Shown here: positions 1 to 8,480 of the stretch, piece after piece
Numbering within the stretch: the first letter of the stretch is position 1
How the letters are laid out: each line of letters opens with the position of its first letter
Assembly (NCBI GenBank): GCA_965217205.1
Contig: OZ244254.1
Coordinates: 3,162,001-3,226,000 of the forward strand
Direction: 5' to 3'
From: Maricaulis sp947259345
GTDB lineage: Bacteria > Pseudomonadota > Alphaproteobacteria > Caulobacterales > Maricaulaceae
Length of the DNA stretch: 64,000 bases
Translations under genes and position numbers: made by a program
Notes under the pieces: model-generated
What the model was told of the DNA's origin: nothing
Seen by the model: only the letters and a program-made list of their open reading frames with translations
Database searches by the model: none

Positions 1-7
1 TCACCCG

Positions 8-1726
8 ATGAGCATTGGTGTCAGTGCAAACCGTCTGGAATTGCTGCAGATCGCACGTGCGGTCGCGGCAGAGAAATCCATCGATGAATCGATCGTGATC
101 GAGGCCATCGAGGAAGCCATCCAGAAGGCTGCGCGCTCCCGCTATGGAGCCGAGAATGACATTCGCGCCAAGATCGACCCGAAAACGGGCGAGCTGTCGC
201 TGACCCGCAACATGACCGTTGTGGAAGAGGTCGAGAATGAGAGCCAGGAGCTGACCCTCGCCGACGCCAAGAAAATCGACAAGGCCGCGGAGATCGGCAC
301 CGTCTTCTCCGACGAGCTGCCGCCGATCGAATTCGGTCGCGTTGCCTCGCAGACCGCCAAGCAGGTGATCACGCAGAAAGTGCGTGAAGCCGAGCGCCAG
401 CGTCAGTTCGAAGAGTACAAGGATCGTGTCGGCGAAATCATTTCCGGCATCGTCAAGCGGGTTGAGTACGGCAATGTGATCATTGATCTCGGTCGCGCCG
501 AAGGCATCATTCGTCGCGCCGACGGCATTCCGCGCGAAAATCTGCAGAACAATGAACGCGTCCGCGCCTACATCTATGATGTTCGTGAGGAAGTTCGCGG
601 TCCGCAGATATTCCTGTCGCGGGCCCATCCGGACTTCATGGCCGCCCTGTTCGCGCAGGAAGTGCCCGAAGTCTATGAAGGCATCATCGAAATCCCGTCT
701 GTCGCTCGCGACGCGGGTTCTCGCGCCAAGATCGCCGTGATCTCCAATGACGGGTCGATCGATCCGGTCGGCGCCTGCGTCGGTATGCGCGGTTCGCGCG
801 TCCAGGCCGTGGTCTCCGAGCTGGCCGGTGAGAAGATCGATATCATCCCGTGGTCCGACGACCCGGCGACCTTCATCGTCAATGCCCTGCAGCCGGCGGA
901 AGTCGCCAAGGTCGTGCTCGACGAGGAAGACCAGCGCATCGAAGTCGTGGTGCCGGATGAGCAGCTTTCGCTCGCCATCGGTCGCCGCGGCCAGAATGTG
1001 CGCCTTGCCTCCCAGCTGACCGGCTGGTCGATCGACATCCTGACCGAGGAAGAAGAGTCCGAGCGTCGTCAGAAGGAATTCGCCGAGCGGACCCAGCTCT
1101 TCATCGCGGCCCTTGATGTCGACGAAGTCATTGCCCAACTCCTGGCCACGGAAGGCTTCACTGACGTGGAAGACCTTGCCTATGTCGATCTCGGCGAAAT
1201 TGCCGCTATTGAAGGCTTTGACGAGGACACGGCAGAAGAAATCCAGGCCCGCGCTCGTGACTATCTGGACCGCCTGGCTGCCGAGCAGGACGCCAAGCGC
1301 AAGGAGCTGGGTGTCGAGGATGCCGTGCTTGAGGTCGAGGGCGTGGAACTCGCCATGACCGTCAAGTTTGGCGAAAATGACGTCAAGACGGTCGAGGACC
1401 TGGCCGGCCTGGTCACCGATGACCTGCGTGGCTGGTTCGAGACCAAGAATGGCGAGCGTGTGCGTGAGCCGGGCATTCTCGAGGACTTCAACCTGTCCTC
1501 TGAAGATGCCGAGATGATGATCATGCGCGCGCGGGTCAATGCCGGCTGGATTTCGGAAGAAGACCTGCCGCAGCGTGACGTCGTCGAAGAGGAGGTGGAT
1601 GAAGCCGCCGCAGCCTTCGACGTCGAGAACATGGATCTGGCGGCGCTGGAAGCCGAAGCGGAGGCCCTGGGTCTCGACCTCGACGCCGAGCTGCCGGAAG
1701 AGGGCGGGGAGGCGAAGGCTGACTAA
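8..1726 (+). CDS. nusA: Transcription termination/antitermination factor NusA
   Basis: 572 residues, complete. NusA binds RNA polymerase and nascent RNA and modulates pausing, Rho-dependent and intrinsic termination and antitermination. The N-terminal polymerase-binding domain (about 1-130) is followed by an S1 domain (about 135-200), a first KH domain with GMRGSR (about 260) and a second with GRRGQNVRLASQLTGW (about 330). Two C-terminal helical repeats follow and the tail is very acidic, as usual for alphaproteobacteria. The ATG at 8 gives the family-typical N-terminus (NRLELLQIARAVAAEKSID). It heads the nusA-ylxR-infB cluster. An upstream rimP would be expected but lies outside the window. 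Confidence 0.97.
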   Translation: MSIGVSANRLELLQIARAVAAEKSIDESIVIEAIEEAIQKAARSRYGAENDIRAKIDPKTGELSLTRNMTVVEEVENESQELTLADAKKIDKAAEIGTVFSDELPPIEFGRVASQTAKQVITQKVREAERQRQFEEYKDRVGEIISGIVKRVEYGNVIIDLGRAEGIIRRADGIPRENLQNNERVRAYIYDVREEVRGPQIFLSRAHPDFMAALFAQEVPEVYEGIIEIPSVARDAGSRAKIAVISNDGSIDPVGACVGMRGSRVQAVVSELAGEKIDIIPWSDDPATFIVNALQPAEVAKVVLDEEDQRIEVVVPDEQLSLAIGRRGQNVRLASQLTGWSIDILTEEEESERRQKEFAERTQLFIAALDVDEVIAQLLATEGFTDVEDLAYVDLGEIAAIEGFDEDTAEEIQARARDYLDRLAAEQDAKRKELGVEDAVLEVEGVELAMTVKFGENDVKTVEDLAGLVTDDLRGWFETKNGERVREPGILEDFNLSSEDAEMMIMRARVNAGWISEEDLPQRDVVEEEVDEAAAAFDVENMDLAALEAEAEALGLDLDAELPEEGGEAKAD

Positions 1727-2327
1727 ACCTCGGGCCAGCCTGTCCAGGGAACGGCGCTGTGTGGCCAGCGGAGAGGTTCGCGACGAAGCGGCGCTGATCC
1801 GGATGGCCCTCGGCCCGGGCCAACAGCTGGTTCCTGACCTCGCAGCGAAGCTGCCCGGGCGTGGGGCCTGGGTCAGTGCGCAGCGGGACCTGATTGAGAA
1901 GGCGGTCAAGAAATCCGCCTTCAACCGGGCCTTCGGGTGTCCGGTGACAATGCCGGAAGACCTGCCAGGCCTGATCGAGGCCCAGCTGGTCGAGCGCGCG
2001 CTGAGCCTTCTCGGTCTGGCGCGCCGCTCCGGAGACCTGGCCCTGGGCTATGACGCGGTGCGTCTGGCGCTCAAGGTCGGCAAGCCCGCTTGGCGCATCG
2101 AAGCGTCGGACGGGGCCGAGGATGGCCGGTCCAAACTGGACCGACTGGCCTTTGCGGCCTGGGGCGATGTCCCGGTCGCTGGATGTTTCACGGCGGAAGC
2201 CATCGGCATTGCGACAGGTCGCAGCCCGGTGGTCCACGCCAGCATGTCGGTGGGTTCGCAAGCGCGGGCTTTCACGACTGTGATGGGGAAGCTTTCGGGC
2301 TTCCGGCCGCTCGTCCCGCAAGGCTGA
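1719..2327 (+). CDS. ylxR: YlxR (DUF448) plus L7Ae-like RNA-binding protein, probable CTG start
   Basis: About 202 residues. The N-terminus has the YlxR/DUF448 signature (RERRCVASGEV, then LIRM and GRGAWV). The C-terminal half resembles an L7Ae-type domain (ERALSLLGLARRSGDLALGYDAV). This fused form is common between nusA and infB in alphaproteobacteria; the protein is thought to bind RNA and has no settled function. Start choice is awkward. No ATG, GTG or TTG lies in frame between ATG 1599, deep inside nusA, and GTG 1761, which would remove the conserved R-x-C segment. CTG at 1719 overlaps the nusA stop and has a GGGGAGG purine stretch (1706-1712) about 6 bases upstream, so I prefer it. The CTG choice is inference. 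Confidence 0.8.
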   Translation: MTKPRASLSRERRCVASGEVRDEAALIRMALGPGQQLVPDLAAKLPGRGAWVSAQRDLIEKAVKKSAFNRAFGCPVTMPEDLPGLIEAQLVERALSLLGLARRSGDLALGYDAVRLALKVGKPAWRIEASDGAEDGRSKLDRLAFAAWGDVPVAGCFTAEAIGIATGRSPVVHASMSVGSQARAFTTVMGKLSGFRPLVPQG

Positions 2328-2479
2328 CGTGCGGAGATTGCCGCGATAGCGGTTGATATCGGCCTTGAGCTGGCTAGTTTAGCGAGCCTTCAGGCCGGGC
2401 AGTGGTTTGAACAGTGCGGGTTTCCGGCATTCGGCTACCGGAAGACCCCGCGGAACGAAAGCCGATTTGGAAGGCTCGT

Positions 2480-5065
2480 ATGAGCGACGCAGACGACAAC
2501 AACTCCTCCGGCCGCCGGCCGCTCTCTCTGAAACGCTCCGGCGGTGGCACCGTGCAGCAAAGCTTTGCACGGGGACGCTCCAAGGCAGTCGTGGTGGAGA
2601 AGAAGCGCAAGCGCGTGGCTACGCCCGCCAAGGATGGCGGTGCGGGTGGCAAGCAGTCTGGCAATGCCAAGGGTGGTGAATCTGCCCTTGCGGCCAAGGC
2701 GCGCCAGCTCGGTCTGTCCGAAGAGGAACTCGTCGCGCGCCAGCGGGCCATCGCCCGGGCTCGCGCCGAAGCTGCCGACCGGGAAGCTCAGAAAAAGCAG
2801 GCTGACGCCGAGATGCAGCAGCGTGCTGCCGATGAGCGTCGTCAGCTGGAGGAGCAGCGTGAACGCGCCGCCCGCGAAGTCGAGGAAGCCGAAGAGGCGG
2901 CCCGCCGCGCTGCCGAGGAAGAAGCACGTCTGAAAGCGGAAGCCGAAGAGGCCAAGGCCGCCAAGGAAAGTGGACGCAAGCGCGATGACGAACCGCGTCG
3001 CCGCCCGGCGGCCAAGGATGACAAGCGCGCACCGGAGGCGTCGCCAATGGCGGATCCCGCCAGCGCGCTGGAAGCGCTTGGTGGCCGTGTGAAGCGCAAG
3101 GGCGGAGGCGCTGGTCCCGGACCAGCTGCCAAGCAGCAGCCGGCGCGGGCCAAGACCGACAATCGCCGTCGCGGCAAGCTGACCATCCAGAATATTTTGG
3201 AAGGCGATGAGGAGCGGCAGCGCTCACTGGCCTCGGTTCGCCGTGCCCGCGAACGTGAAAAACAGCGTCGTCAGGACACGTCCGGCGGTCGCGAGAAGAT
3301 CGAACGTGAAGTCATCGTGCCGGAAGCCATTACCGTGGCCGACCTGGCCAACCGGATGGCCGAGCGCTCGGTCGATGTGATCAAGTATCTCATGAAGCAG
3401 GGCCAGATGGTCCGCGTAAATGATGTCCTGGATGCCGACACTGCCGAACTGGTGGTCGAGGATTTCGGTCATATCGTGAAACGCGTCTCGGAAGCGGACG
3501 TCGAAGAAGGCTTCATCGCCGATGATGATGCGGACGAGGCAAAAGTGCCGCGCGCACCGGTCATCGCCGTCATGGGCCATGTTGATCACGGCAAGACGTC
3601 TCTGCTGGACGCACTGCGCTCGACCGATACCGCATCGGGCGAAGCCGGCGGCATCACGCAGCACATCGGCGCCTATCAGGTGCAGCTGAAGGGTGGCGAG
3701 AAGATCACCTTCCTCGACACGCCAGGCCACGCCGCCTTCTCGGCCATGCGTTCACGCGGAGCCATGGCCACCGATATCGTGATCCTGGTTGTGGCCGCCG
3801 ATGACTCGGTCAAGCCACAGACCATCGAGGCAATCAATCATGCCAAGGCGGCCGGAACGCCGATCATCGTCGCGGTCAACAAGTGCGACAAGCATGAAGC
3901 CAACCCGCAAAAGGTCCTGACCGACCTGCTGCAGCACGAAATCGTTGTCGAAGCGATGTCGGGTGATGTGCAGTCGGTCAATGTCTCCGCCAAGACCGGC
4001 GACGGGCTGGACGAGTTGACCGAAGCCATCAACCTGCAGGCCGAATTGCTCGACCTGAAGGCCAATCCGGAGCGCAGCGCCGAAGGCATCGTGATCGAAA
4101 GCCAGGTCGACAAGGGCCGCGGCCCGGTCGCAACCCTGCTGGTCCGTCGTGGTACGCTCAAGCGTGGCGACATCCTTGTCGCCGGCGCCCAGTGGGGCCG
4201 CGTGCGTGCCCTGGTCAATGAACGCGGCCAGCAACTCGACGAAGCGGGGCCCTCGGTCCCGGTCGAAATCCTTGGTCTAGCCGGTGCGCCGGATCCGGGT
4301 GAGGTCTTCGCTGTTCTCGACAGCGAATCCCGCGCTCGCGAGATCGCCGACTACCGTCAGCGCAAGGAGCGTGAAGCCTCCGGTGCATCCTCGTCCACGG
4401 GCGCCTCGCTCGAGCAGATGATGGCGCGCCTGAAGCAGGATGCGACTCAGGAAATGCCGTTGCTGATCAAGGCAGACGTGCAGGGTTCGGCCGAGGCTAT
4501 CAAGCAATCGCTTGAAAGCATCGGCAATGACGAAGTCCGTGCCCGCGTGGTCCATGCGGCTCCGGGCGGCGTCAATGAAAGCGATGTTCTGCTCGCCAAG
4601 TCGTCGGGTGCACCCGTGTTCGCCTTCAATGTGCGCGCCAACAAGCAGGCGCGCGCACTGGCCGAACGCGAGCATGTCGAAATCCGCTATTACTCGGTGA
4701 TCTATGATGTGATCGACGATGTTCGGAATACGATGGAAGGCATGCTGGCGCCGGAGAAGCGCGAGAACTTCATCGGCTACGCCGAGATCCTGGAAGTCTT
4801 CAATATCACCAAGACCGGCAAGGTGGCCGGTTGCCGCATTACCGAAGGCACCGTCAAGCGCGGCTGTGGCGTTCGCCTTCTGCGCGACGACACAGTGCTG
4901 CACGAAGGCAAGCTCAAGACGCTCAAGCGCTTCAAGGATGAAGTGCCTGAGGTCAAGGCGGGTACCGAGTGCGGCATGGCGTTTGAGCGCTATGAAGACC
5001 TGCAGAAGGGCGACCAGATCGAGTGCTTCGAGGTGATCGAGGTGGCGCGCAAGCTGGAAGCCTGA
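2480..5065 (+). CDS. infB: Translation initiation factor IF-2
   Basis: 861 residues. This GTPase places initiator fMet-tRNA on the 30S subunit and promotes subunit joining. The first 270 or so residues are a charged Ala/Glu/Arg/Lys-rich, coiled-coil-like extension typical of alphaproteobacterial IF-2. An IF2_N module lies at about 280-330 (EAITVADLANRMAERSVDVIKYL). The G domain has G1 GHVDHGKTS (about 365), G3 DTPGH (about 412) and G4 NKCD (about 466), and the C-terminal beta-barrel and fMet-tRNA-binding domains follow. ATG 2480 (MSDADDNNSSGRRP) is chosen over the upstream in-frame start at 2414 because it matches family N-termini. A strong terminator follows directly. Confidence 0.96.
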   Translation: MSDADDNNSSGRRPLSLKRSGGGTVQQSFARGRSKAVVVEKKRKRVATPAKDGGAGGKQSGNAKGGESALAAKARQLGLSEEELVARQRAIARARAEAADREAQKKQADAEMQQRAADERRQLEEQRERAAREVEEAEEAARRAAEEEARLKAEAEEAKAAKESGRKRDDEPRRRPAAKDDKRAPEASPMADPASALEALGGRVKRKGGGAGPGPAAKQQPARAKTDNRRRGKLTIQNILEGDEERQRSLASVRRAREREKQRRQDTSGGREKIEREVIVPEAITVADLANRMAERSVDVIKYLMKQGQMVRVNDVLDADTAELVVEDFGHIVKRVSEADVEEGFIADDDADEAKVPRAPVIAVMGHVDHGKTSLLDALRSTDTASGEAGGITQHIGAYQVQLKGGEKITFLDTPGHAAFSAMRSRGAMATDIVILVVAADDSVKPQTIEAINHAKAAGTPIIVAVNKCDKHEANPQKVLTDLLQHEIVVEAMSGDVQSVNVSAKTGDGLDELTEAINLQAELLDLKANPERSAEGIVIESQVDKGRGPVATLLVRRGTLKRGDILVAGAQWGRVRALVNERGQQLDEAGPSVPVEILGLAGAPDPGEVFAVLDSESRAREIADYRQRKEREASGASSSTGASLEQMMARLKQDATQEMPLLIKADVQGSAEAIKQSLESIGNDEVRARVVHAAPGGVNESDVLLAKSSGAPVFAFNVRANKQARALAEREHVEIRYYSVIYDVIDDVRNTMEGMLAPEKRENFIGYAEILEVFNITKTGKVAGCRITEGTVKRGCGVRLLRDDTVLHEGKLKTLKRFKDEVPEVKAGTECGMAFERYEDLQKGDQIECFEVIEVARKLEA

Positions 5066-5090
5066 TCCGACGGATCAGTCGAGAACAAGA

Positions 5091-5119
5091 AAGGGCGGCC
5101 CGAACGGGCCGCCCTTTTT
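5091..5119 (+). terminator. Rho-independent terminator of infB
   Basis: Perfect 10-bp GC-rich stem (AAGGGCGGCC / GGCCGCCCTT) with a 6-nt loop, ending in a run of T. It lies 25 bases after the infB stop, so rbfA downstream must have its own promoter. Confidence 0.92.
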
Positions 5120-5151
5120 CGTGCGGACAGGCGGGAGGGCGTGCGCCGCAA

Positions 5152-5676
5152 TCAGTGATCAGTCGGGGCTGCGATCAGGCCCTGCTCGGGCGTCGCGTAA
5201 TTGGCGAAGTCTTCATGGCGGACGATGAGGCCATCTTGCACGGTGATCACGCTGACCTGTTCGGAGCGCCAGCGGAAGTGTTGGCCTTCGGTCTGGGTCG
5301 GGTAGAGCGCGTTGACGTGACCGATAAAGACCACACGGCTGTTTGATGTGTAGACCTGGTCCCATTCGAAGCCGAGTTCGATCGGCTGATACGTGTCGAC
5401 GAATTCGCGCAGCAACCCGATCATCGCTTCGCGCCCGTCATCGGACAGACCTCCAAATCCATATTCTTCGGACTCCGCCGTTGGATCACGAAAGGCAACA
5501 TCCTCGGCCAGCATGGCAGCCATCGCGTCCAGCTCGAGGTCGGAATAATGCGCCATATAAGTGCGCGCGACCGCTTCCGCGCTAGCATTGGCCTCGCCTT
5601 GGGCAAGGGCGGTTGTCGGGACCAGAAGCAGCGCGGCGGCGCAGGTCAGCCCGGCGAGTACAGAATGTGATTTCAT
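5152..5676 (-). CDS. Secreted SnoaL/NTF2-like domain protein
   Basis: 174 residues. The N-terminus is a clear Sec signal peptide (MKSHSVLAGLTCAAALLLVP, cleavage near ALAQGEA). The rest has the cystatin/NTF2 fold pattern of SnoaL-like proteins: AEAVARTYMAHYSDLELDAM, LAEDVAFRDPTAE, and a C-terminal VITVQDGLIVRHEDFANY strand-helix. Substrate and role are unknown; family members include small-molecule cyclases, isomerases and non-catalytic binders. It lies opposite to infB and rbfA next to a second gene of the same type, so the two look like a diverged duplicate pair. The ATG at 5676 is used because it starts the signal peptide. Confidence 0.8.
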   Translation of the reverse strand: MKSHSVLAGLTCAAALLLVPTTALAQGEANASAEAVARTYMAHYSDLELDAMAAMLAEDVAFRDPTAESEEYGFGGLSDDGREAMIGLLREFVDTYQPIELGFEWDQVYTSNSRVVFIGHVNALYPTQTEGQHFRWRSEQVSVITVQDGLIVRHEDFANYATPEQGLIAAPTDH

Positions 5677-5829
5677 GAGGCTCAAGCTCCAATGCACAAG
5701 GGGGTCAGGCCGGTGACCCGGGGATTTTGGCTCGGGCAGTAGGTCCCCGAGCCACCGGCCCGGTCCAAGCAGGGGGCACACACCCTGCTCGGACCATCTC
5801 GAACAGCAGCCAGGGCTGCTCGTAACTGA

Positions 5830-6315
5830 TCAGTGAGGGACCGCAATGCGGCTGGCGCCATTGAAGTCGGTATAGTCGCGATGCTCGGCCACACGACCGT
5901 CCTCGACCGTAATGATGGTTGTGATGGGATAGCGGAAGGCCTGTGCGTTTTCGCCTTCGCCGTAGATCACGTCGATATGGCCATTGAAGATGACGCGCCC
6001 GGATGCCTCATAGCTGCGGTTAACCGTGTAGCGCCCGTGATTGATCCCCCAGGCGCTAACGCCGGCGGTTATGGCCTCGGGGCCGCGCCACTCAATCCGG
6101 TCTGTGACCATGTCGATATTAAAAGATGTCGGATCAATGAAGACCGTGTCTTCAGTCATGAGCGCGGTCATGACCGCAAAGTCCTGGCTGGAATAAGCGT
6201 CGAGCCAGGCCTCGGCGACCGCGCGCGGCGTCTCTTCATGATGATCAGCGGCGGCAGCGGCAAAGCCGGTCAGGCTGCCGGCCAGAGCCAGCGAAAGCGT
6301 TGTCAGTCGAACCAT
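5830..6315 (-). CDS. Secreted SnoaL/NTF2-like domain protein (second copy)
   Basis: 161 residues. A signal peptide (MVRLTTLSLALAGSLTGFAAAAA) precedes a SnoaL-like domain (AVAEAWLDAYSSQDFAVMTALMTEDTVFIDP..., then TIITVEDGRVAEHRDYTDF). It shares the same short motifs with the gene downstream on the same strand (xEDxxFxDP and TVxDGxxxxHxDxxxx), so it is probably a paralogue; the two are 153 bases apart. Function unknown, periplasmic or secreted by prediction. The longer reading frame upstream (to 6546) has no signal peptide character and is rejected. Confidence 0.78.
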   Translation of the reverse strand: MVRLTTLSLALAGSLTGFAAAAADHHEETPRAVAEAWLDAYSSQDFAVMTALMTEDTVFIDPTSFNIDMVTDRIEWRGPEAITAGVSAWGINHGRYTVNRSYEASGRVIFNGHIDVIYGEGENAQAFRYPITTIITVEDGRVAEHRDYTDFNGASRIAVPH

Positions 6316-6532
6316 GATTGTCGTGTGTCCTGAAAATATCCCGGCCGCCCTCGTCAGGCGGCGTGTGGCGTCGAATAGCGCTGGGACGGCCGCCGCGGTA
6401 AAGGGCCGGTCATGCTCAAAGTGACGAGCGCGGGAGGTCGAGGGACGAATGGGGGCTTCCGGGCGGGTCTTGCATCGCCCGGCCAAGGAGCGTACACCCG
6501 CGCGCCTCGCTTCCGCCGGGATGGAGAATTGG

Positions 6533-6958
6533 ATGGCCCGCCGCAAGACCCAGACGCCGAAAGGCCCGAGCCAGCGCCAATTGCGCGCCGGTGAACTCGT
6601 CCGTCATGCCCTTGTCGGCATCCTGACGCGCGAAGAGCTGCGCGATCCGGACCTGGAAGGCCAGTTGATTTCCGTCACTGAAGTGCGCCCAAGCCCGGAT
6701 TTGCGGGTGGCCAAGGTTTATGTGGCACCGCTCGGCCGTGGCGATTCCGCCAAGCTGGCCTCAGGCCTGAACCGGTGCGCCGGCTTTCTCCGTGGACGCC
6801 TGGGCCGTGAGATCGAGATGAAGTTCACGCCGGAGCTGCATTTCCACCCGGACAATTCCTTCGATACGGCCAGCCATGTCGACGATCTGCTGAACCGCCC
6901 GCAAGTTCGTCGTGACCTTGATGCGGACGAGGATCACGACGGCGAGGCCGAAGACTAG
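6533..6958 (+). CDS. rbfA: Ribosome-binding factor A
   Basis: 141 residues. RbfA is a KH-fold protein needed for late 30S maturation at the 5' end of 16S rRNA and for cold adaptation. The family signature is clear: RQLRAGELVRHALVGIL, DPDLEGQLISVTEVRPSPDLRVAKVYV, then LRGRLGREIEMKFTPELHFHPDNSFD. ATG 6533 has GGAG (6523-6526) 6 bases upstream; ATG 6521 (four residues longer) is possible but worse spaced. The tail is acidic. The stop codon overlaps, by 4 bases, the stop of the opposite-strand hydrolase gene. Confidence 0.94.
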   Translation: MARRKTQTPKGPSQRQLRAGELVRHALVGILTREELRDPDLEGQLISVTEVRPSPDLRVAKVYVAPLGRGDSAKLASGLNRCAGFLRGRLGREIEMKFTPELHFHPDNSFDTASHVDDLLNRPQVRRDLDADEDHDGEAED

Positions 6959-8337
6959 TTTCCGGTCGTCTCCGCTTCTGCGACCGGCAAAGGCGGCAGG
7001 TCCGTGCGCTCGAGGCGGTAGCTCCGTCCTTCTCCGGTGAGCCCTGCCTGGTTTGCCGTGATGGCGGCCACCCGCCCGGCTGCATCGCGCTCCAACGTCA
7101 TATCGGTATTGAAAAGCCGCCAGTTGAAGGTGTCGATCCCGGTTGGCGTGAGGTAGAAACGCCAGTCACGTTCCGTCAGAACCAAGTCCAGCCCGCCCTC
7201 GGTCTGCATGAGCGCAACCGGGCCGAACGGGCTTCCTGAATAGGTGCCGACGGCTTCCAGATGGCCAGAGGTCAGGCGATCGGTGGCGGGCCGGCTGGCG
7301 GCTGGCGCCACGGGGCGACCCAGCACCAGCGCGTGCAGGACATCCCGGATTTCCCAATTGGGATAGGATTCAAGGCTGGTTCCATAGGCGATCGCGATGT
7401 CGCGTCCGGGCAGGACCGAAATTCCGGCACTGTATCCGGGCACCGAACCCTGGATGGTGTAGATTGTTTCGCCGCCCGATTGCTCCACACTCCAGGAGCC
7501 GACCATCTGGCCATCCGGCTCGAACAAATCGATCCGGCGACTCGCGACCGCATCCGCCAAATGTATCAAGTCCCCCATCGGCGCGACCAGGCCGGACGCC
7601 CCAAGGGCGGGCGTGTCGGTCATCGGCGCGCGCAGATCGAGCGGGAGCGGGCCTGCGGTATAGCCGGTTGGAACGCCCGGGAGCGCGGACCCATCGGCGC
7701 GCATGATCCGGCTGTTCTGCATATCCAGCGGTATCAGGAATTCAGTCGTCAGCAAGGTTTCGAAGCGTGCGTTGACGGCGCGCTCGATGATCACGGCGAG
7801 CAGGCCGTAGCCCACATTGGAATAAGCATAGCCATGCGGCCCAGCGGCAGGCGCCGGCTGGTCGGCCAGCCAGGTAATGAGCGTGTCACTCGCACCATCG
7901 GCGAGCGCACCCGGCGGCACATCGCGCGGCAGTCCGGCGGTATGGTTCAGAATGTCGCCGATCCGGACCGTCTCATAGCCGACGAGTTCCGGGACGAAGC
8001 GCGATACGGCCATGTCGGGTGACAGGCGGCCCTCATCGACCAGTCGGCGAGCCATGGCCGCGGTCAGGCTCTTGGTGATGGAACCGGTCGGAAAACGGGC
8101 CTGGGCCGTCATCGGCTCACCGGTGACCCAGTCGGCATACCCAAAGGTCAGGGCGATGGGCAGGTCTGCGCCCGCGCGGATCATGATGACGCCGGAGAAG
8201 TCGCGGGAGTCCACAAGCGGCTGGAACCAGTCGCGCACGCGTTCGTCCAGCGGACGTGTCTCAGCGGGCGACTGAGCCGCGCTCTCGATCATGAGGCCAA
8301 GCGTCAGGCCGAGCACAGCAAGCGCGGTTCTAAACAT
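6955..8337 (-). CDS. Secreted serine hydrolase, beta-lactamase/class C fold
   Basis: 460 residues with a signal peptide (MFRTALAVLGLTLGLMIESAAQ). The penicillin-binding/beta-lactamase (class C, S12) motifs are present: S86-x-x-K89 in GSITKS, and Y172-S-N174 in YAYSNVGYG. The HTAGLPRDVPPG segment (about 132-143) is typical of the esterase/D-aminopeptidase-like branch. A lipocalin-like C-terminal extension (about 350-460) fits the large 'serine hydrolase' family rather than a true AmpC. The substrate cannot be told from sequence. It sits against the direction of rbfA and truB, interrupting that conserved pair. Confidence 0.85.
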   Translation of the reverse strand: MFRTALAVLGLTLGLMIESAAQSPAETRPLDERVRDWFQPLVDSRDFSGVIMIRAGADLPIALTFGYADWVTGEPMTAQARFPTGSITKSLTAAMARRLVDEGRLSPDMAVSRFVPELVGYETVRIGDILNHTAGLPRDVPPGALADGASDTLITWLADQPAPAAGPHGYAYSNVGYGLLAVIIERAVNARFETLLTTEFLIPLDMQNSRIMRADGSALPGVPTGYTAGPLPLDLRAPMTDTPALGASGLVAPMGDLIHLADAVASRRIDLFEPDGQMVGSWSVEQSGGETIYTIQGSVPGYSAGISVLPGRDIAIAYGTSLESYPNWEIRDVLHALVLGRPVAPAASRPATDRLTSGHLEAVGTYSGSPFGPVALMQTEGGLDLVLTERDWRFYLTPTGIDTFNWRLFNTDMTLERDAAGRVAAITANQAGLTGEGRSYRLERTDLPPLPVAEAETTGN

Positions 8338-8480
8338 GCGAAACTCCCCGGTTCGGTTTCCACACCTAGGTGCTTCGCCCGAAGCCAGCAAGCCTGTAAC
8401 CCTTGCCTTGGCGGTGCCGATCCGATAGGCCCGCCCCTCCCGCGGACGGGTCCGATCCCCGCCGCCAGATGGAGACTGAT

